Source: Heminiphilus faecis (lineage in GTDB: Bacteria > Bacteroidota > Bacteroidia > Bacteroidales > Muribaculaceae). Taken from it: a DNA stretch of 64,000 nt. The stretch lies in contig NZ_VSMC01000001.1 in the NCBI RefSeq assembly GCF_008728965.1, forward strand, positions 245,511 to 309,510, written 5' to 3'. Under the pieces are notes generated by a model. The model was not told the origin of the DNA, made no database searches, and was given only the letters and a program-made list of their open reading frames with translations. This document shows, one piece after another, positions 45,937-57,480 of the stretch (positions are counted from its first letter, which is position 1; every line of letters begins with the position of its first letter). The translations under genes were made by a program, and so were the position numbers.

Positions 45937-48708
45937 ATGGAATACAATCACAGAGACATAGAGAGCCGCTGGCAGAAATATTGGAAAGAAAACAATGTGT
46001 ATAAAGCCGAAATAGATAAGTCGAGACCCAAATTTTATGTTCTTGACATGTTTCCTTATCCATCGGGTGCGGGACTTCATGTAGGCCATCCGCTCGGATA
46101 TATAGCAAGCGATATCTTTTCGCGCTATAAACGTCTGCAGGGCTTTAATGTATTGCATCCTATGGGTTACGATGCCTACGGACTTCCCGCCGAGCAGTAT
46201 GCCATACAGACCGGTCAGCATCCTGAGGTAACCACCCGTCAGAACATAGACCGTTACCGCAGTCAGCTTGACAAGATAGGTTTCTGCTATGACTGGGACC
46301 GCGAGATCAAGACTTGTGATCCGGAGTATTATAAATGGACACAGTGGGCTTTCATGCAGATGTTCAACAGCTACTATGACAGGAATGCCGACAAGGCTAT
46401 GCCTATAGCTGATCTTGTGGTCGAGTTTGAGAAAAACGGTACAAAAGAAGTGAATGCCGCCTGTGGAAAAGAGCTTCAGTTTACAGCAGACGAGTGGAAG
46501 GCTTACTCCGATAAGGAGAAAAACGATGTGTTGATGAATTACCGTATAGCCTACCTCGGCAATACGATGGTGAACTGGTGTCCGAAGCTCGGCACCGTGC
46601 TTGCCAATGACGAGGTGAGCGAGGGATTGTCGATAAGAGGCGGCTATCCGGTAGAGCAGAAACTCATGTATCAGTGGTGTCTTCGTGTGTCGGCTTATGC
46701 GCAGCGGTTGCTCGACGGTCTTGACAGCATAGACTGGACCGACTCTCTTAAAGAGACCCAACGCAACTGGATAGGACGCTCCGAAGGTGCCGAGATGCGC
46801 TTCCGGATTGCTGACAGCGACGTGGAACTTGAGATATTCACTACACGTGCCGATACTGTATTCGGTGTCACTTTCATGGTACTTGCTCCCGAAAGCGCAT
46901 ATGTGAACATGATTACAACTCCTGACCGAAAGGAAGCAGTGGAGGCTTATATAAACGAAGTCAAGCACAAGACCGAGCGCGAGCGTATGATCGAGAAGAA
47001 TGTATCGGGTGTGTTTACCGGAGCTTATGCCATAAATCCTCTTACGGGTAAGAATATACCGGTATGGGTTAGCGACTATGTTCTTGCCGGATACGGCACG
47101 GGAGCCATCATGGCCGTACCTGCCCATGACAGCCGCGACTATGCCTTTGCCAAGCATTTCGACCTGCCTGTCATTCCGCTTATCGAGGGTTGCGACGTAA
47201 GTGAAGAGAGTTTTGATGCCAAGTCGGGTAAAATGATAAACTCCGCCGGCGAGGAACTCAATCTTAACGGCATGGAGGTAAAGGACGCCATAGCCGCTAC
47301 AAAACGCTTTATAGAACAGAAAGGCATAGGCAAGGTGAAGGTCAATTACCGTTTGCGCGATGCCATATTCAGCCGTCAGCGTTACTGGGGCGAGCCGTTC
47401 CCTGTATATTACAAGGACGGCATACCTCATCTGCTTGACGAGAGCAAGCTGCCGCTGCTTCTGCCTGAAGTGGATAAATTTCTGCCTACCGAGACCGGAG
47501 AGCCTCCGCTGGGACGTGCCAAAGAGTGGCATACCGAGGACGGATATCAGCTTGAACTCAATACTATGCCCGGTTTCGCAGGTTCATCAGCCTATTATTT
47601 GCGATATATGGACCCCCGCAATGACAAGGCGCTCGTGTCGGAAGAAGCCAACGGTTACTGGCAGGATGTGGATCTTTACATAGGCGGTACGGAGCATGCT
47701 ACAGGACATCTTATATACAGCCGTTTCTGGAATAAGTTTCTTTATGACCTCGGTAAGGTGGTTAAGGACGAACCTTTCAAGAAACTCATAAATCAGGGTA
47801 TGATACAGGGTCGCTCAAACTTTGTATACCGTATTAAGGACACCAATACTTTTGTGTCGTCGGGTCTGAAAAAGGATTATGACGTGACTCCCATACATGT
47901 TGATGTCAATATAGTGAGCAATGACATACTTGATATGGACAAATTCCGCGCATGGCGTCCGGAATTCAATGATGCTGAGTTCATACTCGAGGACGGCAGA
48001 TATGTATGCGGCTATGCGGTGGAGAAAATGTCCAAGTCCATGTTCAACGTAGTCAATCCCGACGACATAGTGGAGCGTTACGGAGCCGATACGCTGCGTC
48101 TGTACGAGATGTTCCTCGGTCCGCTGGAGCAGAGCAAGCCTTGGGATACTAACGGCATAGACGGTGTTAATCGTTTCCTGAAGCGTCTGTGGGCTCTTTT
48201 CTATAAAGGCGATACAATGCTTGTAAACGATGACAAACCTTCGAAAGAGGCTCTTAAAGCGCTTCACAAGCTCATAAAAAAGGTGACTTGGGATATAGAG
48301 AACTTCTCTTACAATACCTCTATAGCCGCATTCATGATATGTGTCAACGATCTTACCTCGATGAAATGTCACAGCAAGGAGGTACTTGAACAACTGCTTG
48401 TAGTACTTGCTCCATTTGCTCCGCATATCACGGAGGAACTATGGCACGCCATAGGCAATTCAGGCAGCATATGCGATGCCGAATGGCCTGAATGCAATGA
48501 AGACTATCTTAAGGAGGATACGGTAACTATGGCGGTGTCGTTCAACGGTAAGGCGCGTTTCAATATTGAAGTGGCTGCCGATACTCCTCGCGAAGAGGTA
48601 GAGAAGATAGCTCTCGAACACGAAGGTGCGGCCAAGTGGCTTGAAGGGAAGTCGGTTAAGAAGATTATCGTAGTTCCCGGAAAGATAGTAAACATAGTCA
48701 TAGGATAA
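45937..48708 (+). CDS. leuS: Leucyl-tRNA synthetase
   Basis: 923 residues, class I. HIGH motif in [15 protein letters not shown] (about 40-54), an editing domain in the middle ([18 protein letters not shown], then [15 protein letters not shown]), KMSKS in [18 protein letters not shown] near residue 695, and a C-terminal tRNA-binding part. The segment with the long insert before KMSKS ([24 protein letters not shown]) is usual in Bacteroidetes. Part of the nadA-leuS-rdgB-porZ run. Confidence 0.98.
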   Translation: MEYNHRDIESRWQKYWKENNVYKAEIDKSRPKFYVLDMFPYPSGAGLHVGHPLGYIASDIFSRYKRLQGFNVLHPMGYDAYGLPAEQYAIQTGQHPEVTTRQNIDRYRSQLDKIGFCYDWDREIKTCDPEYYKWTQWAFMQMFNSYYDRNADKAMPIADLVVEFEKNGTKEVNAACGKELQFTADEWKAYSDKEKNDVLMNYRIAYLGNTMVNWCPKLGTVLANDEVSEGLSIRGGYPVEQKLMYQWCLRVSAYAQRLLDGLDSIDWTDSLKETQRNWIGRSEGAEMRFRIADSDVELEIFTTRADTVFGVTFMVLAPESAYVNMITTPDRKEAVEAYINEVKHKTERERMIEKNVSGVFTGAYAINPLTGKNIPVWVSDYVLAGYGTGAIMAVPAHDSRDYAFAKHFDLPVIPLIEGCDVSEESFDAKSGKMINSAGEELNLNGMEVKDAIAATKRFIEQKGIGKVKVNYRLRDAIFSRQRYWGEPFPVYYKDGIPHLLDESKLPLLLPEVDKFLPTETGEPPLGRAKEWHTEDGYQLELNTMPGFAGSSAYYLRYMDPRNDKALVSEEANGYWQDVDLYIGGTEHATGHLIYSRFWNKFLYDLGKVVKDEPFKKLINQGMIQGRSNFVYRIKDTNTFVSSGLKKDYDVTPIHVDVNIVSNDILDMDKFRAWRPEFNDAEFILEDGRYVCGYAVEKMSKSMFNVVNPDDIVERYGADTLRLYEMFLGPLEQSKPWDTNGIDGVNRFLKRLWALFYKGDTMLVNDDKPSKEALKALHKLIKKVTWDIENFSYNTSIAAFMICVNDLTSMKCHSKEVLEQLLVVLAPFAPHITEELWHAIGNSGSICDAEWPECNEDYLKEDTVTMAVSFNGKARFNIEVAADTPREEVEKIALEHEGAAKWLEGKSVKKIIVVPGKIVNIVIG

Positions 48709-48742
48709 CATCGCTAAACAATAATTACAAAATATATCGCTC

Positions 48743-49321
48743 ATGACGAGAAAAATAGTGTTTGCCACCAATAACGCTCATAAACTTGAAGAGATAAGAG
48801 CCATACTCGGTAAAGATTTTCAGGTACTCGGACTGGGCGATATAGGCTGTAAAGAGGATATACCCGAAACCGCCGATACGCTTGAGGGAAATGCCGAGAT
48901 AAAGGCAAGATATGTAAAAGAGCATTACGGCTATGACTGTTTTGCCGATGACACCGGTCTTGAAGTCGAAGCGCTTGACGGCGCTCCCGGTGTGTATTCG
49001 GCGCGTTATGCCGGTCCGGGACATGATTCTGCGGCAAATGTGGCTCTTCTTATGAAGAACCTTCAGAAAGAGAGCAATCGAGCCGCGCGTTTCCGCACCG
49101 TCATAGCACTTGTGGAGGGCGATAAGGCAACTCTTGTCGACGGTATAGTAAAAGGCCGTATTATAGACGAATTGCGCGGTGACAACGGTTTCGGCTATGA
49201 CCCCGTGTTCGTTCCGGATGGTTACGACAAGACGTTTGCCGAGATGGACTCAAAAGAGAAAAACTCAATAAGCCACAGAGCGCGTGCCACCGCCAAACTT
49301 AAGAATATACTCGTCAGTTGA
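48743..49321 (+). CDS. rdgB: Non-canonical purine NTP pyrophosphatase (RdgB/HAM1)
   Basis: 192 residues, the normal size. It starts [18 protein letters not shown] and has the catalytic [26 protein letters not shown], the FGYDPVF region and the C-terminal [11 protein letters not shown]. It hydrolyses dITP/XTP to keep them out of DNA. Its stop overlaps the porZ start by 4 bp (TTGA). Confidence 0.97.
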   Translation: MTRKIVFATNNAHKLEEIRAILGKDFQVLGLGDIGCKEDIPETADTLEGNAEIKARYVKEHYGYDCFADDTGLEVEALDGAPGVYSARYAGPGHDSAANVALLMKNLQKESNRAARFRTVIALVEGDKATLVDGIVKGRIIDELRGDNGFGYDPVFVPDGYDKTFAEMDSKEKNSISHRARATAKLKNILVS

Positions 49322-51735
49322 CAGTCGTGGCATTGGGTAAAAGGTCCGTCGTATCGGCTATTGGATTTTTTGTACTGTCATTGTGTATCATGATGACAGG
49401 TACAATGCCGTTATACGGTGATGTGCCGGTAGGGGAGTGGCGTTACTACAACAATTACGGTCCTGACACTTATAAGGTGATCGACTGTAAAGACAAGGTA
49501 TATTATGTTTGTGACCGTAATCTGTACGGTTATGATAAAAAAAGCGGTGAGACTTACGGTTATAACCTTGTAAACGGCCTTAATGATGTGGTCGTCGACA
49601 ATATATTTTACAATAATGCGTCAGGACTGCTTGTCGTGCTATATGACAACGGCAATATAGATGTTATCACGGATGCCGGTGACATAGTCAATGTAGGTGA
49701 TATAAAAGATGCCTCGAATATAGGTGACCGTTCGCTTAATGACGTGGCTTTTTCTGGCAGTGACTGCTATGTGGCGGGTAATTTCGGCATAGTGAGGATA
49801 GACCTTAAGAATTTTCTTGTCAAAGAGTCGGCTGTGTTTAACCGGCCGGTTTCTGCCGTTACCGTTGCCGATGGAAAGCTTGTAGTGTCTATTGACGGGT
49901 GCCTTATGTATAAACCCTTCGATGTGCGTCTTTCCGATATTGACAGGTATGTTGTCTTGGATCAGTCCGGTGCCGTGTCGATGGAGGCTGTGTCTGACAG
50001 GCTTATGATTGCCACCGACGGTAAGGATTCATATTCGGTGGAATTGGATTTTGCAGAGGGCAGAGCGGTCAAGAAGAGAATAGCCGGGGCATCGGACTAT
50101 GTAATGATATGTGACGGCAAGGCTCTTCTGGCAAACCGCGACGAATATGGTATTGTAGACGCATCAGGCACGGTAAAGACATATAAGATACCTGAAAACG
50201 TTAGAAAACAGGGCAATACACGTTGTCATTCGATAACATCCGACGGAAGCATGTGGTATATAAACACATGCGGTCTCGGACACTTTACGGCTGAGGGTGT
50301 TGTAGACGTTTTGCCTGCAAGACCTCAGGCTACATTTCTTGACACCGGCGCTTGGTATATTGCCGCCGATCCGTTAAATGACAAAATTTATGTGTCAAAC
50401 CGCAGTTCGCGTAATGACCTCCGTTTTTATAACGAAAACGGCCCTATGACGCTGACAGAGATCGAAGCCGGATTTACACGCGATGTAACACCTGCTTCCG
50501 ATGAGGTGACCTTGCGTAACCATAATTCAGGCGGTAGACTGAAAACCGGCTTTAATATAGCGGTTGACCGCAAAGAGGAGGGAGTCATTTATATAGGCAC
50601 ATGGTATGAAGGCATATTCAGATTCAAGGACGGCAGGCAGACCGACAAATATGACTGGACCAATATGCCCGCGGAGCTCGATTATATATTGGCTTTTCCG
50701 GCCGTTGCCATAGACTTGCAGAACAATCTTTGGTGTTACGGATACAATGCCAAGGGCGATATTACAATTGCCGTATTGCCTGACTCGCGGCGTACTCCGG
50801 GAAGTGTCGCCGCCACCGACTGGATAGTGCTCGACATAGACGGCTTCGGCTCATTCGATGCCAGAAATACCATAATACTTCCGTGTATGTCGCCTCAGAA
50901 TAAAGATATAGTACTGATATCAGACGGTTACCGCGACCGTAATCTGGTTACTTATCATACTGGCGCTAATGTGGAGAGTACTTCCGATGACCGGTACAAC
51001 GTGAGAAATATGTTTTATGACCAAGACGGTAAACCGTTTGGCCCGGTATGTATTTTCGCTATGGCGGAAGACAAGTCGGGAGCCGTATGGGTAGGCACAG
51101 ACAATGGTGTGTTTGTTATAAAACATCCTGCCGATATGCTTGACGTCAGTTGCCCTATAGAGCGTGTGAAAGTGCCGAGAAACGACGGTACGTCATATGC
51201 CGACTATCTGCTCGGCAATATGAGCGTGACGGCCGTGTCGGTCGACGGAAGCAATCGCAAATGGTTAGGTACAAACACCTCTGGTGTATATGTGGTAAGC
51301 GCCGACGGCAAGGAGATACTTTACAACTTCAATACCGATAACGGATTTCTTCCTTCTGATGAGGTGCTGTCGCTTCTCTGTGACCCTCGCGGCAACTCCG
51401 TTTATATAGGCACACGTGCCGGAGTGGTGGAGTATGGCTGCGATGCTCTTCCCGCCGCCGAAGATTACTCGGAAATATCCGCTTACCCCAATCCGGTACG
51501 TACCGGCTATAGCGGTGACGTAGTTATAAAAGGACTTAAAGAAGGCTCTCTCGTCAAGATAGCCGATGCGGCCGGAAATGTGTTTTATCAGACCCGTTCG
51601 CAAGGTGGAATGGCTCGCTGGAATGTAACCTCGGCATCGGGCAGACGTGTGGCTACGGGAGTGTATTATGTACTTGTGTCCTCGGCCGGAAGCGGTCATG
51701 AGAGCGTGGTGACAAAAATACTGGTTGTGAATTAA
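49318..51735 (+). CDS. porZ: PorZ-like type IX secretion protein
   Basis: 805 residues. A hydrophobic export signal is followed by [13 protein letters not shown] and a long series of propeller repeats ([73 protein letters not shown]), enough for two seven-bladed propellers. It ends in a T9SS-type C-terminal domain ([21 protein letters not shown], then [12 protein letters not shown] and VTKILVVN). This matches Porphyromonas PorZ, which hands A-LPS to the sortase attachment complex at the cell surface. The frame opens at a TTG overlapping rdgB; a GTG at 49327 is an alternative start. Confidence 0.88.
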   Translation: MTVVALGKRSVVSAIGFFVLSLCIMMTGTMPLYGDVPVGEWRYYNNYGPDTYKVIDCKDKVYYVCDRNLYGYDKKSGETYGYNLVNGLNDVVVDNIFYNNASGLLVVLYDNGNIDVITDAGDIVNVGDIKDASNIGDRSLNDVAFSGSDCYVAGNFGIVRIDLKNFLVKESAVFNRPVSAVTVADGKLVVSIDGCLMYKPFDVRLSDIDRYVVLDQSGAVSMEAVSDRLMIATDGKDSYSVELDFAEGRAVKKRIAGASDYVMICDGKALLANRDEYGIVDASGTVKTYKIPENVRKQGNTRCHSITSDGSMWYINTCGLGHFTAEGVVDVLPARPQATFLDTGAWYIAADPLNDKIYVSNRSSRNDLRFYNENGPMTLTEIEAGFTRDVTPASDEVTLRNHNSGGRLKTGFNIAVDRKEEGVIYIGTWYEGIFRFKDGRQTDKYDWTNMPAELDYILAFPAVAIDLQNNLWCYGYNAKGDITIAVLPDSRRTPGSVAATDWIVLDIDGFGSFDARNTIILPCMSPQNKDIVLISDGYRDRNLVTYHTGANVESTSDDRYNVRNMFYDQDGKPFGPVCIFAMAEDKSGAVWVGTDNGVFVIKHPADMLDVSCPIERVKVPRNDGTSYADYLLGNMSVTAVSVDGSNRKWLGTNTSGVYVVSADGKEILYNFNTDNGFLPSDEVLSLLCDPRGNSVYIGTRAGVVEYGCDALPAAEDYSEISAYPNPVRTGYSGDVVIKGLKEGSLVKIADAAGNVFYQTRSQGGMARWNVTSASGRRVATGVYYVLVSSAGSGHESVVTKILVVN

Positions 51736-51773
51736 AAAAGTAAAAAATATGTATTTATTTCCGTCCAAATAGC

Positions 51774-51781
51774 TATATTTG
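51774..51781 (+). promoter_or_regulatory. -7 box for the 51818 gene
   Basis: TATATTTG, 36 bp before the ATG. Confidence 0.5.
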
Positions 51782-51817
51782 GCGTTAATAAACTGACCCT
51801 ATAATAGTACGTCGATT

Positions 51818-52339
51818 ATGAAACTGAAATATATTGATGAAAACGATAAATGTTATGGCATAACAGGTATGGCCATAAGTATGGTGGTATGGGATGCCGA
51901 AAATGTGCTTGCGGCCGTATCTCTTGATGCTCCCGCCGATGAAACGGTCGAGTTTACTCCCGATTTCTATTACAACGGCAATCCGGGACTGTCAGCCAAA
52001 GTATCGTGGAATCATATATTGCAGCATTATCAGGTGACTATGGGCATGCTTTTGGGCAATATACTCTGTCGCAGTTATGTGCTGCATCACAACGATGTCA
52101 CCGCCGACATGCGCAAGGAGCTTCTTGAGCTTTTCGATAACGAAGGACGCGAGACATGTTCTCTTGAAAGCGACGAGATAGAGCGCCTGTTCAATAAGAG
52201 TTACAATTATCTTTACAGAGTGTTCAATCACACGGGTGTTCAGGAGCTGGCCCATGATTTTGCCCGTGAACTGAAAAAACAGCGTAGGCTTACACGCGGC
52301 GAGGTTATCGAGCAGCTTCGGTCACTCAATATGCTTTAG
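51818..52339 (+). CDS. Unknown cytoplasmic protein
   Basis: 173 residues, no signal peptide or membrane segment. The first 60 residues look strand-rich (KLKYIDENDKCYGITGMAISMVVWDAENVLAAVSLD); the rest is helical and charged, with the C-terminal section LKKQRRLTRGEVIEQLRSLNML. I recognise no family. Own promoter. It converges on the DUF4294 gene with a 4-bp overlap of stops. The good codon structure and promoter support it being real. Confidence 0.75.
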   Translation: MKLKYIDENDKCYGITGMAISMVVWDAENVLAAVSLDAPADETVEFTPDFYYNGNPGLSAKVSWNHILQHYQVTMGMLLGNILCRSYVLHHNDVTADMRKELLELFDNEGRETCSLESDEIERLFNKSYNYLYRVFNHTGVQELAHDFARELKKQRRLTRGEVIEQLRSLNML

Positions 52340-52968
52340 AGCTGTCCTTGCTCCACCATGACGCATACACGTTCTATTATGGCGTCATCTTTGTTTTTAT
52401 CGGGGCTATAGGAACTTTTCAGGTTTACGCCGAAGAAGCGTCCGAATGTCTGCCAGAAACCGGCGCGAAATGTGCCTAAAAAGGCTTTCAGTATAGAATA
52501 ACTGTTTTGGTTGGTCTCACGGTTTATCAGTTTTACGAGCATTTTGCCCTGCGACTTGGTAAACTTTTTCAGTTCGGGTTTATATTGGGCAAATATTTCT
52601 TTCTCCATCTGTGACAGATACTCCTCACGCTCTTTCTGAGTCGGGAAAGTCTCTATGTACTCATATGTCTCAAGCAGTGTTTCGGCTATGAGTTTGGCAT
52701 AGGGTAGGGTGCGTTTGACATCACGTACCGTACGCCAGTAAAACTGTTCTTGCTTCTTGTTTTTGAATTTAAGCTGCGGAAATACTGTTATATTGTTGAG
52801 CACGACCATCATCAGGGTGTCGCCATGTTCGTCGACAAAATGATAACGGCCTTTGGCCTCTTTCTGCTTCGGATCGGGAGGTACCGGCACACCGTTGGCG
52901 TCGGTTTTTTGAGCACCGGCTCCAAGCATTCCAGCTATCATTATAAGCAGAAAGAAGTATATTCTCAT
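52336..52968 (-). CDS. DUF4294 family secreted protein
   Basis: 210 residues with a signal peptide (cleaved near GAGAQ, about residue 20). The DUF4294 core is clear: VFPQLKFKNKKQEQFYWRTVRDVKRTLPYAKL (shown in part: KFKNKKQEQFYWRTVRDVK), followed by a helical C-terminal half with many Lys/Glu. Function unknown; periplasmic by signal. It lies 45 bp downstream of nadB on the same strand. Confidence 0.85.
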   Translation of the reverse strand: MRIYFFLLIMIAGMLGAGAQKTDANGVPVPPDPKQKEAKGRYHFVDEHGDTLMMVVLNNITVFPQLKFKNKKQEQFYWRTVRDVKRTLPYAKLIAETLLETYEYIETFPTQKEREEYLSQMEKEIFAQYKPELKKFTKSQGKMLVKLINRETNQNSYSILKAFLGTFRAGFWQTFGRFFGVNLKSSYSPDKNKDDAIIERVCVMVEQGQL

Positions 52969-53013
52969 ATGTTATATAACGCTGTGTGTTCCCTGAATCG
53001 TATATTGTGAATG

Positions 53014-54585
53014 TTAATGACTTACATGAGGATAATCGACGGTGTAGTGCAGTCCTCGCGACTCTTTGCGTTCCATAGCCTGACGCATTATGAGGTATCC
53101 TACGTTGATTATGTTGCGCAGTTCGCATATCTCGCGGCTTGCTTTGGAGCGCTTAAACAGACGTTCGGTCTCCTCGTAGAGTATGTCGAGCCGGTTCCAA
53201 GCACGTTTTAGTCGCAGATCACTCCTTACTATGCCTACGTAGGTTGACATTATCTGTCCTACTTCCTTTATGCTTTGTGTTATAAGCACCATCTCCTCGG
53301 GGTGTCGTGTTCCTTCGTCGTTCCATTCGGGCACGTCATGACGGTATGTATAGTGATCCTTGACCTCCATTGCGTGTTTTGCGGCTGCATCGGCATAGAC
53401 TACTGCTTCTATCAATGAGTTAGATGCCAGTCTGTTGCCTCCGTGGAGTCCGGTGCACGAACACTCGCCCACTGCGTACAGACGCTTGATTGATGACTCT
53501 CCGTTTGCGTCCACTTTTATGCCTCCGCACAGATAGTGGGCTGCCGGTGCTACGGGTATGTAGTCTTTCGTTATGTCGATGCCGAGCGAAAGGCACTTCT
53601 GATATATGTTGGGGAAGTGCTTTTTTGTCTCTTCCGGATCTTTGTGGGTCACGTCGAGATATACATGGTCGTCGCCGTACAGCTTCATTTCCGAGTCTAT
53701 GGCGCGGGCCACTATGTCGCGCGGAGCAAGCGACAGACGTGGGTCGTACTTTTGCATGAACTCCTCGCCGCGCAGATTGCGCAGTACCGCTCCGTATCCT
53801 CTCATGGCTTCGGTTATCAGGAATGACGGCCGGTCGCCGGGATGATACAGCGCTGTGGGGTGAAACTGGATGAACTCCATGTCTTTTACCGTACCTTTGG
53901 CTCTGTATACCATAGCTATGCCGTCGCCTGTCGCTACAAGCGGGTTGGTGGTAGTGGTGTATACCGCGCCTACACCTCCTGTGGCCATAAGAGTGACTTT
54001 GGCGAGAAATGTGTCGACTTTTCCTGTCTTGGGGTCGAGTACGTAGGCGCCGTAGCATGTGGTGTCGGGAGTGCGGCGTGTCACTATCTTGCCCAGATGA
54101 TGCTGTGTTATTATCTCGATAGCGAAGTGTCCTTCATATATGTCGATGTTCTTGTCGGCTTTCACGGCCTTTATGAGGCTCTCCTGTATTTCGGCACCGG
54201 TATTGTCTTTATGATGCAGAATACGAAATTCGGAGTGGCCCCCTTCGCGATGCAGATCAAAGTCGCCGTTTTCGTTTTTGTCGAAGTTTACACCCCAGTC
54301 AATAAGAGCTTTTATCTGCTCCGGCGCGCCTTTGACCACCTTTTCCACAGCCTCTCTGTCGCTAAGGAAGTCGCCCGCTATCATGGTGTCTTCGATATGC
54401 TTGTCAAAATTGTCTACTTCGAGATTGGTCACGGAAGCCACGCCACCTTGCGCGAAGTAAGTGTTGGCGTCTTCAAGGTCGGTCTTGCATATGAGCGCCA
54501 CTCTGCCTGTGCGGGCTACTTTGAGGGCAAAGCTCATGCCGGCTATACCCGATCCTACAACGAGATAATCATATTCGTAAGTCAT
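53014..54585 (-). CDS. nadB: L-aspartate oxidase NadB
   Basis: 523 residues, FAD enzyme of the succinate dehydrogenase/fumarate reductase flavoprotein family. FAD-binding VVGSGIAGMSFALKVA, NTYFAQGGVASV, HREGGHSEFRILHHKDNTG, FIQFHPTALYHPG, the catalytic-Arg region LSLAPRDIVARAID and AAHYLCGGIKVD. NadB rather than SdhA/FrdA is indicated by length and by GECSCTGLHGGNRLASNSLIEA. It oxidises L-aspartate to iminoaspartate, the substrate of NadA, encoded 8 kb away and divergent in orientation. Confidence 0.95.
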   Translation of the reverse strand: MTYEYDYLVVGSGIAGMSFALKVARTGRVALICKTDLEDANTYFAQGGVASVTNLEVDNFDKHIEDTMIAGDFLSDREAVEKVVKGAPEQIKALIDWGVNFDKNENGDFDLHREGGHSEFRILHHKDNTGAEIQESLIKAVKADKNIDIYEGHFAIEIITQHHLGKIVTRRTPDTTCYGAYVLDPKTGKVDTFLAKVTLMATGGVGAVYTTTTNPLVATGDGIAMVYRAKGTVKDMEFIQFHPTALYHPGDRPSFLITEAMRGYGAVLRNLRGEEFMQKYDPRLSLAPRDIVARAIDSEMKLYGDDHVYLDVTHKDPEETKKHFPNIYQKCLSLGIDITKDYIPVAPAAHYLCGGIKVDANGESSIKRLYAVGECSCTGLHGGNRLASNSLIEAVVYADAAAKHAMEVKDHYTYRHDVPEWNDEGTRHPEEMVLITQSIKEVGQIMSTYVGIVRSDLRLKRAWNRLDILYEETERLFKRSKASREICELRNIINVGYLIMRQAMERKESRGLHYTVDYPHVSH

Positions 54586-54733
54586 AGCTCAATGATTAAT
54601 TATCAAGCGCAAAGGTAATAAATTTTGAGTAATTAGCATCAAGTGTGTTTTAATAGTACATTATTTTGGCATTATGGCATGATTTTTGTCTAAGTATAGG
54701 TAAAGGCTGTTTTTTCAATAGCGATAAAATAAG

Positions 54734-54741
54734 TATCTTTG
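54734..54741 (+). promoter_or_regulatory. -7 box for argS
   Basis: TATCTTTG, 27 bp before the ATG at 54769. Confidence 0.6.
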
Positions 54742-54768
54742 TACACTGAAACATAAAAAGATAAAGAG

Positions 54769-56553
54769 ATGTCGATTGATAATATCATAGCGCAAGCGGT
54801 GGCCCGGGCCGTCAACGCGCTTTACGGAGTTGAGACTGACCCGTCGTCAATAGTGCCCCAGACTACCAAGAAAGAGTTTGAAGGCAATCTTACGGTAGTG
54901 GTATTTCCGTGGGTGAAAGCCGCACGCAAAGCCCCTGAAGCCGTTGGCAAGGAGATAGGTGACTGGCTTGTGGACAACGAGCCGGCAGTAAACCGCTACA
55001 ACGTCATAAAGGGCTTCCTCAACATAGTCATTGAGCCTACTTACTTCATGTCGATGCTGCGCCACATAAGCGAGACTCCCGACTATGGCACAGTGCCCGT
55101 GACTCCCGAAAGTCCGCTGGTCATGGTGGAATACTCGTCGCCCAACACTAACAAGCCGCTCCATCTCGGACACATGCGCAACAATCTGCTCGGCTACAGC
55201 CTGTCGCAGATACTCAAGGCATGCGGCAACCGTGTCGTAAAGACCAATATAGTCAACGACCGCGGCATACACATATGCAAGTCTATGCTTGCTTGGCGCA
55301 AGTGGGGCGAGGGAGCTACTCCCGAGTCGACCGGCAAAAAGGGCGACCATCTCATAGGTGACTTTTATGTACTCTTTGACAAGCACTATAAAGCCGAGAT
55401 AAAAAAGCTGATGGATGAAGGCATGTCGCAGGAAGAGGCTGAAAAGGCGTCGCCGCTCATGCTTGAGGCCCGCGAGATGCTGCGCAGCTGGGAGAACAAA
55501 GACCCTGAGGTGCGCGGATTGTGGGAAATGATGAATAATTGGGTCTATGCAGGCTTCGATGCTACCTACAAGCGTCTCGGCGTGGACTTCGACAAGATAT
55601 ACTACGAGAGCGATACCTATCTCGAGGGCAAGGAGAAAGTGCTCGAAGGACTTGACAAGGGCATCATGTACAGGAAGGATGACGGCTCGGTATGGGCCGA
55701 CCTTACCGATGCCGGTCTTGACCACAAGTTGCTTCTGCGCAGCGACGGCACTTCTGTATATATGACACAGGATATCGGTACCGCCAAACTCCGTTATCAG
55801 GATTTTCCCATCGACAAGATGATTTATGTCGTAGGCAATGAGCAGAACTATCACTTTCAAGTACTGTCACTGCTTCTTGACCGTCTCGGCTTCAAGTGGG
55901 GTAAGGATCTCGTGCACTTCTCCTACGGCATGGTCGAACTTCCTGAAGGCAAGATGAAGAGCCGAGAGGGTACGGTAGTTGATGCCGACGACCTTATGGA
56001 CGAGATGATCGAGGGTGCCCGCGAGGTATCGGCAGAGCGCGGCAAGGGCGACTTCACTACCGAAGAGGCCGCGGAGATAGCACGTATAGTTGGTCTCGGA
56101 GCTCTGAAATACTTCCTGCTTAAGGTCGACCCGCGCAAAAACATGACTTTCAATCCCAAGGAGTCGATAGACTTCAACGGTAACACGGGACCCTTCATCC
56201 AATACACCTACGCCCGTATACGTTCGGTTCTCCGCAAGGCCGCCGATGCCGGTTACAAGCCTGAAGGATACGACACCGTTGTGCCCAACGACAAGGAGAT
56301 ATCGCTCATACAGCATCTTGCCGATTATCCGTCGGTGGTAGCCGAAGCCGGACGCAGCTATTCGCCTGCGCTCATAGCCAATTACGTCTATGACCTTGTA
56401 AAGGAGTACAACCAGTTCTACCACGACTATTCCATACTTAACGAGACCGACGACGCTGTGAGGTCGATGCGTCTTGCTCTGAGCGCCGAGGTGGCCGAGG
56501 TTGTGAAGAGCGGTATGGGACTGCTTGGCATAGAGGTGCCCGAGCGCATGTAA
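54769..56553 (+). CDS. argS: Arginyl-tRNA synthetase
   Basis: 594 residues, class I. An N-terminal Add-1 domain precedes the HIGH-type motif VEYSSPNTNKPLHLGHMRNN (about residues 120-139). Then come VVKTNIVNDRGIHICKSM, the KMSKS-equivalent region KMKSREGTVVDADDL, and a C-terminal DALR anticodon-binding domain (FIQYTYARIRSVL, EYNQFYHDYSIL). As in most ArgRS, the canonical KMSKS lysine pattern is altered. Own promoter. Confidence 0.98.
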   Translation: MSIDNIIAQAVARAVNALYGVETDPSSIVPQTTKKEFEGNLTVVVFPWVKAARKAPEAVGKEIGDWLVDNEPAVNRYNVIKGFLNIVIEPTYFMSMLRHISETPDYGTVPVTPESPLVMVEYSSPNTNKPLHLGHMRNNLLGYSLSQILKACGNRVVKTNIVNDRGIHICKSMLAWRKWGEGATPESTGKKGDHLIGDFYVLFDKHYKAEIKKLMDEGMSQEEAEKASPLMLEAREMLRSWENKDPEVRGLWEMMNNWVYAGFDATYKRLGVDFDKIYYESDTYLEGKEKVLEGLDKGIMYRKDDGSVWADLTDAGLDHKLLLRSDGTSVYMTQDIGTAKLRYQDFPIDKMIYVVGNEQNYHFQVLSLLLDRLGFKWGKDLVHFSYGMVELPEGKMKSREGTVVDADDLMDEMIEGAREVSAERGKGDFTTEEAAEIARIVGLGALKYFLLKVDPRKNMTFNPKESIDFNGNTGPFIQYTYARIRSVLRKAADAGYKPEGYDTVVPNDKEISLIQHLADYPSVVAEAGRSYSPALIANYVYDLVKEYNQFYHDYSILNETDDAVRSMRLALSAEVAEVVKSGMGLLGIEVPERM

Positions 56554-56624
56554 TAAATAAAATTAACATTTATAACGATATATTTGACCTATATAAAACG
56601 TTATCTCTCTAAAGATTTATCATT

Positions 56625-57323
56625 ATGAATAACTACAACATGGATTCTTATGGATCGCAGGCGCTTGACACAAGAGTGTCTCAGGTGATGAAGCGCGTTT
56701 ATGTAAAGATGTTTCTTGCTCTGATCGTGACCGGCGGAGCCGCGTGGGTATGTGCCGGCATTCCCGATCTCATGTACTTTCTTGCCTCACACCGTTGGGT
56801 ATATTGGGGATTGCTTATAGTGGAACTGTTGATGGTGTTCGGCATCAGTGGAGCAGTCAATAAAATCAGTTCGCCTATGGCTACCGTATTGTTTTATGCC
56901 TACTCGTTGCTGAATGGTGTCACGTTTGCTCTGATATTTGCCGCTTATACTCCGGTGTCTATTTTCAAGACATTCCTTATTACTGCCGGTGTATTCGGCG
57001 CCATGAGTGTGTACGGCTATTTTACCAATCGCGACCTTACCAAAATAGGCTCGTTTCTGTTCATGGCTCTGATTGGCCTTATAATAGCAAGTGTGATAAA
57101 CATATTCTGGGCCAACAGTACACTTGAATGGATTGTATCTATAGCCGGTGTGCTCATATTCATCGGTCTTACAGCTTGGGATACACAAAAAATCAAGCAG
57201 ATGGCACAGTACAATGCCATAGAACCGTCGCGTCTGGCTACGATAGGTGCATTGAGTCTATATCTTGATTTCATCAACCTGTTCTTGTACCTGCTTCGTT
57301 TCTTCGGTTCATCAAGAGACTAA
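56625..57323 (+). CDS. Bax inhibitor-1/YccA family membrane protein
   Basis: 232 residues with seven hydrophobic segments. Family hallmarks: the N-terminal MKRVYVKMFLALIVTGGAAW, GVFGAMSVYGYFTNRDL, and the C-terminal AWDTQKIKQM and LYLDFINLFLYLLRFFG, the last two holding the Asp pair proposed as a pH-sensitive Ca2+ latch. Inner membrane; relatives form Ca2+ leak channels or modulate FtsH. Own terminator. Confidence 0.94.
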   Translation: MNNYNMDSYGSQALDTRVSQVMKRVYVKMFLALIVTGGAAWVCAGIPDLMYFLASHRWVYWGLLIVELLMVFGISGAVNKISSPMATVLFYAYSLLNGVTFALIFAAYTPVSIFKTFLITAGVFGAMSVYGYFTNRDLTKIGSFLFMALIGLIIASVINIFWANSTLEWIVSIAGVLIFIGLTAWDTQKIKQMAQYNAIEPSRLATIGALSLYLDFINLFLYLLRFFGSSRD

Positions 57324-57341
57324 GTCTTGTTTTTTAGATAT

Positions 57342-57387
57342 AATCTCGGCAAAATGGTGAAAAATGCTGTTTTGCCGAGATTTTTTT
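57342..57387 (+). terminator. Intrinsic terminator after the BI-1 gene
   Basis: 13-bp stem: AATCTCGGCAAAA (57342-57354) with TTTTGCCGAGATT (57370-57382), then T's to 57387. Confidence 0.9.
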
Positions 57388-57480
57388 GAAAAAACAGTCT
57401 GAAAATTTTGGAGAATTAAAAATTATACATAACTTTGCACTCGCTAAACGACAGAGGTCGCTTGCTAAACTCTAAAAAAT

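Noticed and set aside
45874-47532. 552-codon open frame antisense to leuS
   Set aside because: It is a shadow of the leuS reading frame with low-complexity, Cys/Tyr/His-rich product and no motif; leuS is certain.
54847-55860. 337-codon minus-strand frame over argS
   Set aside because: Shadow of argS; no recognisable domain.
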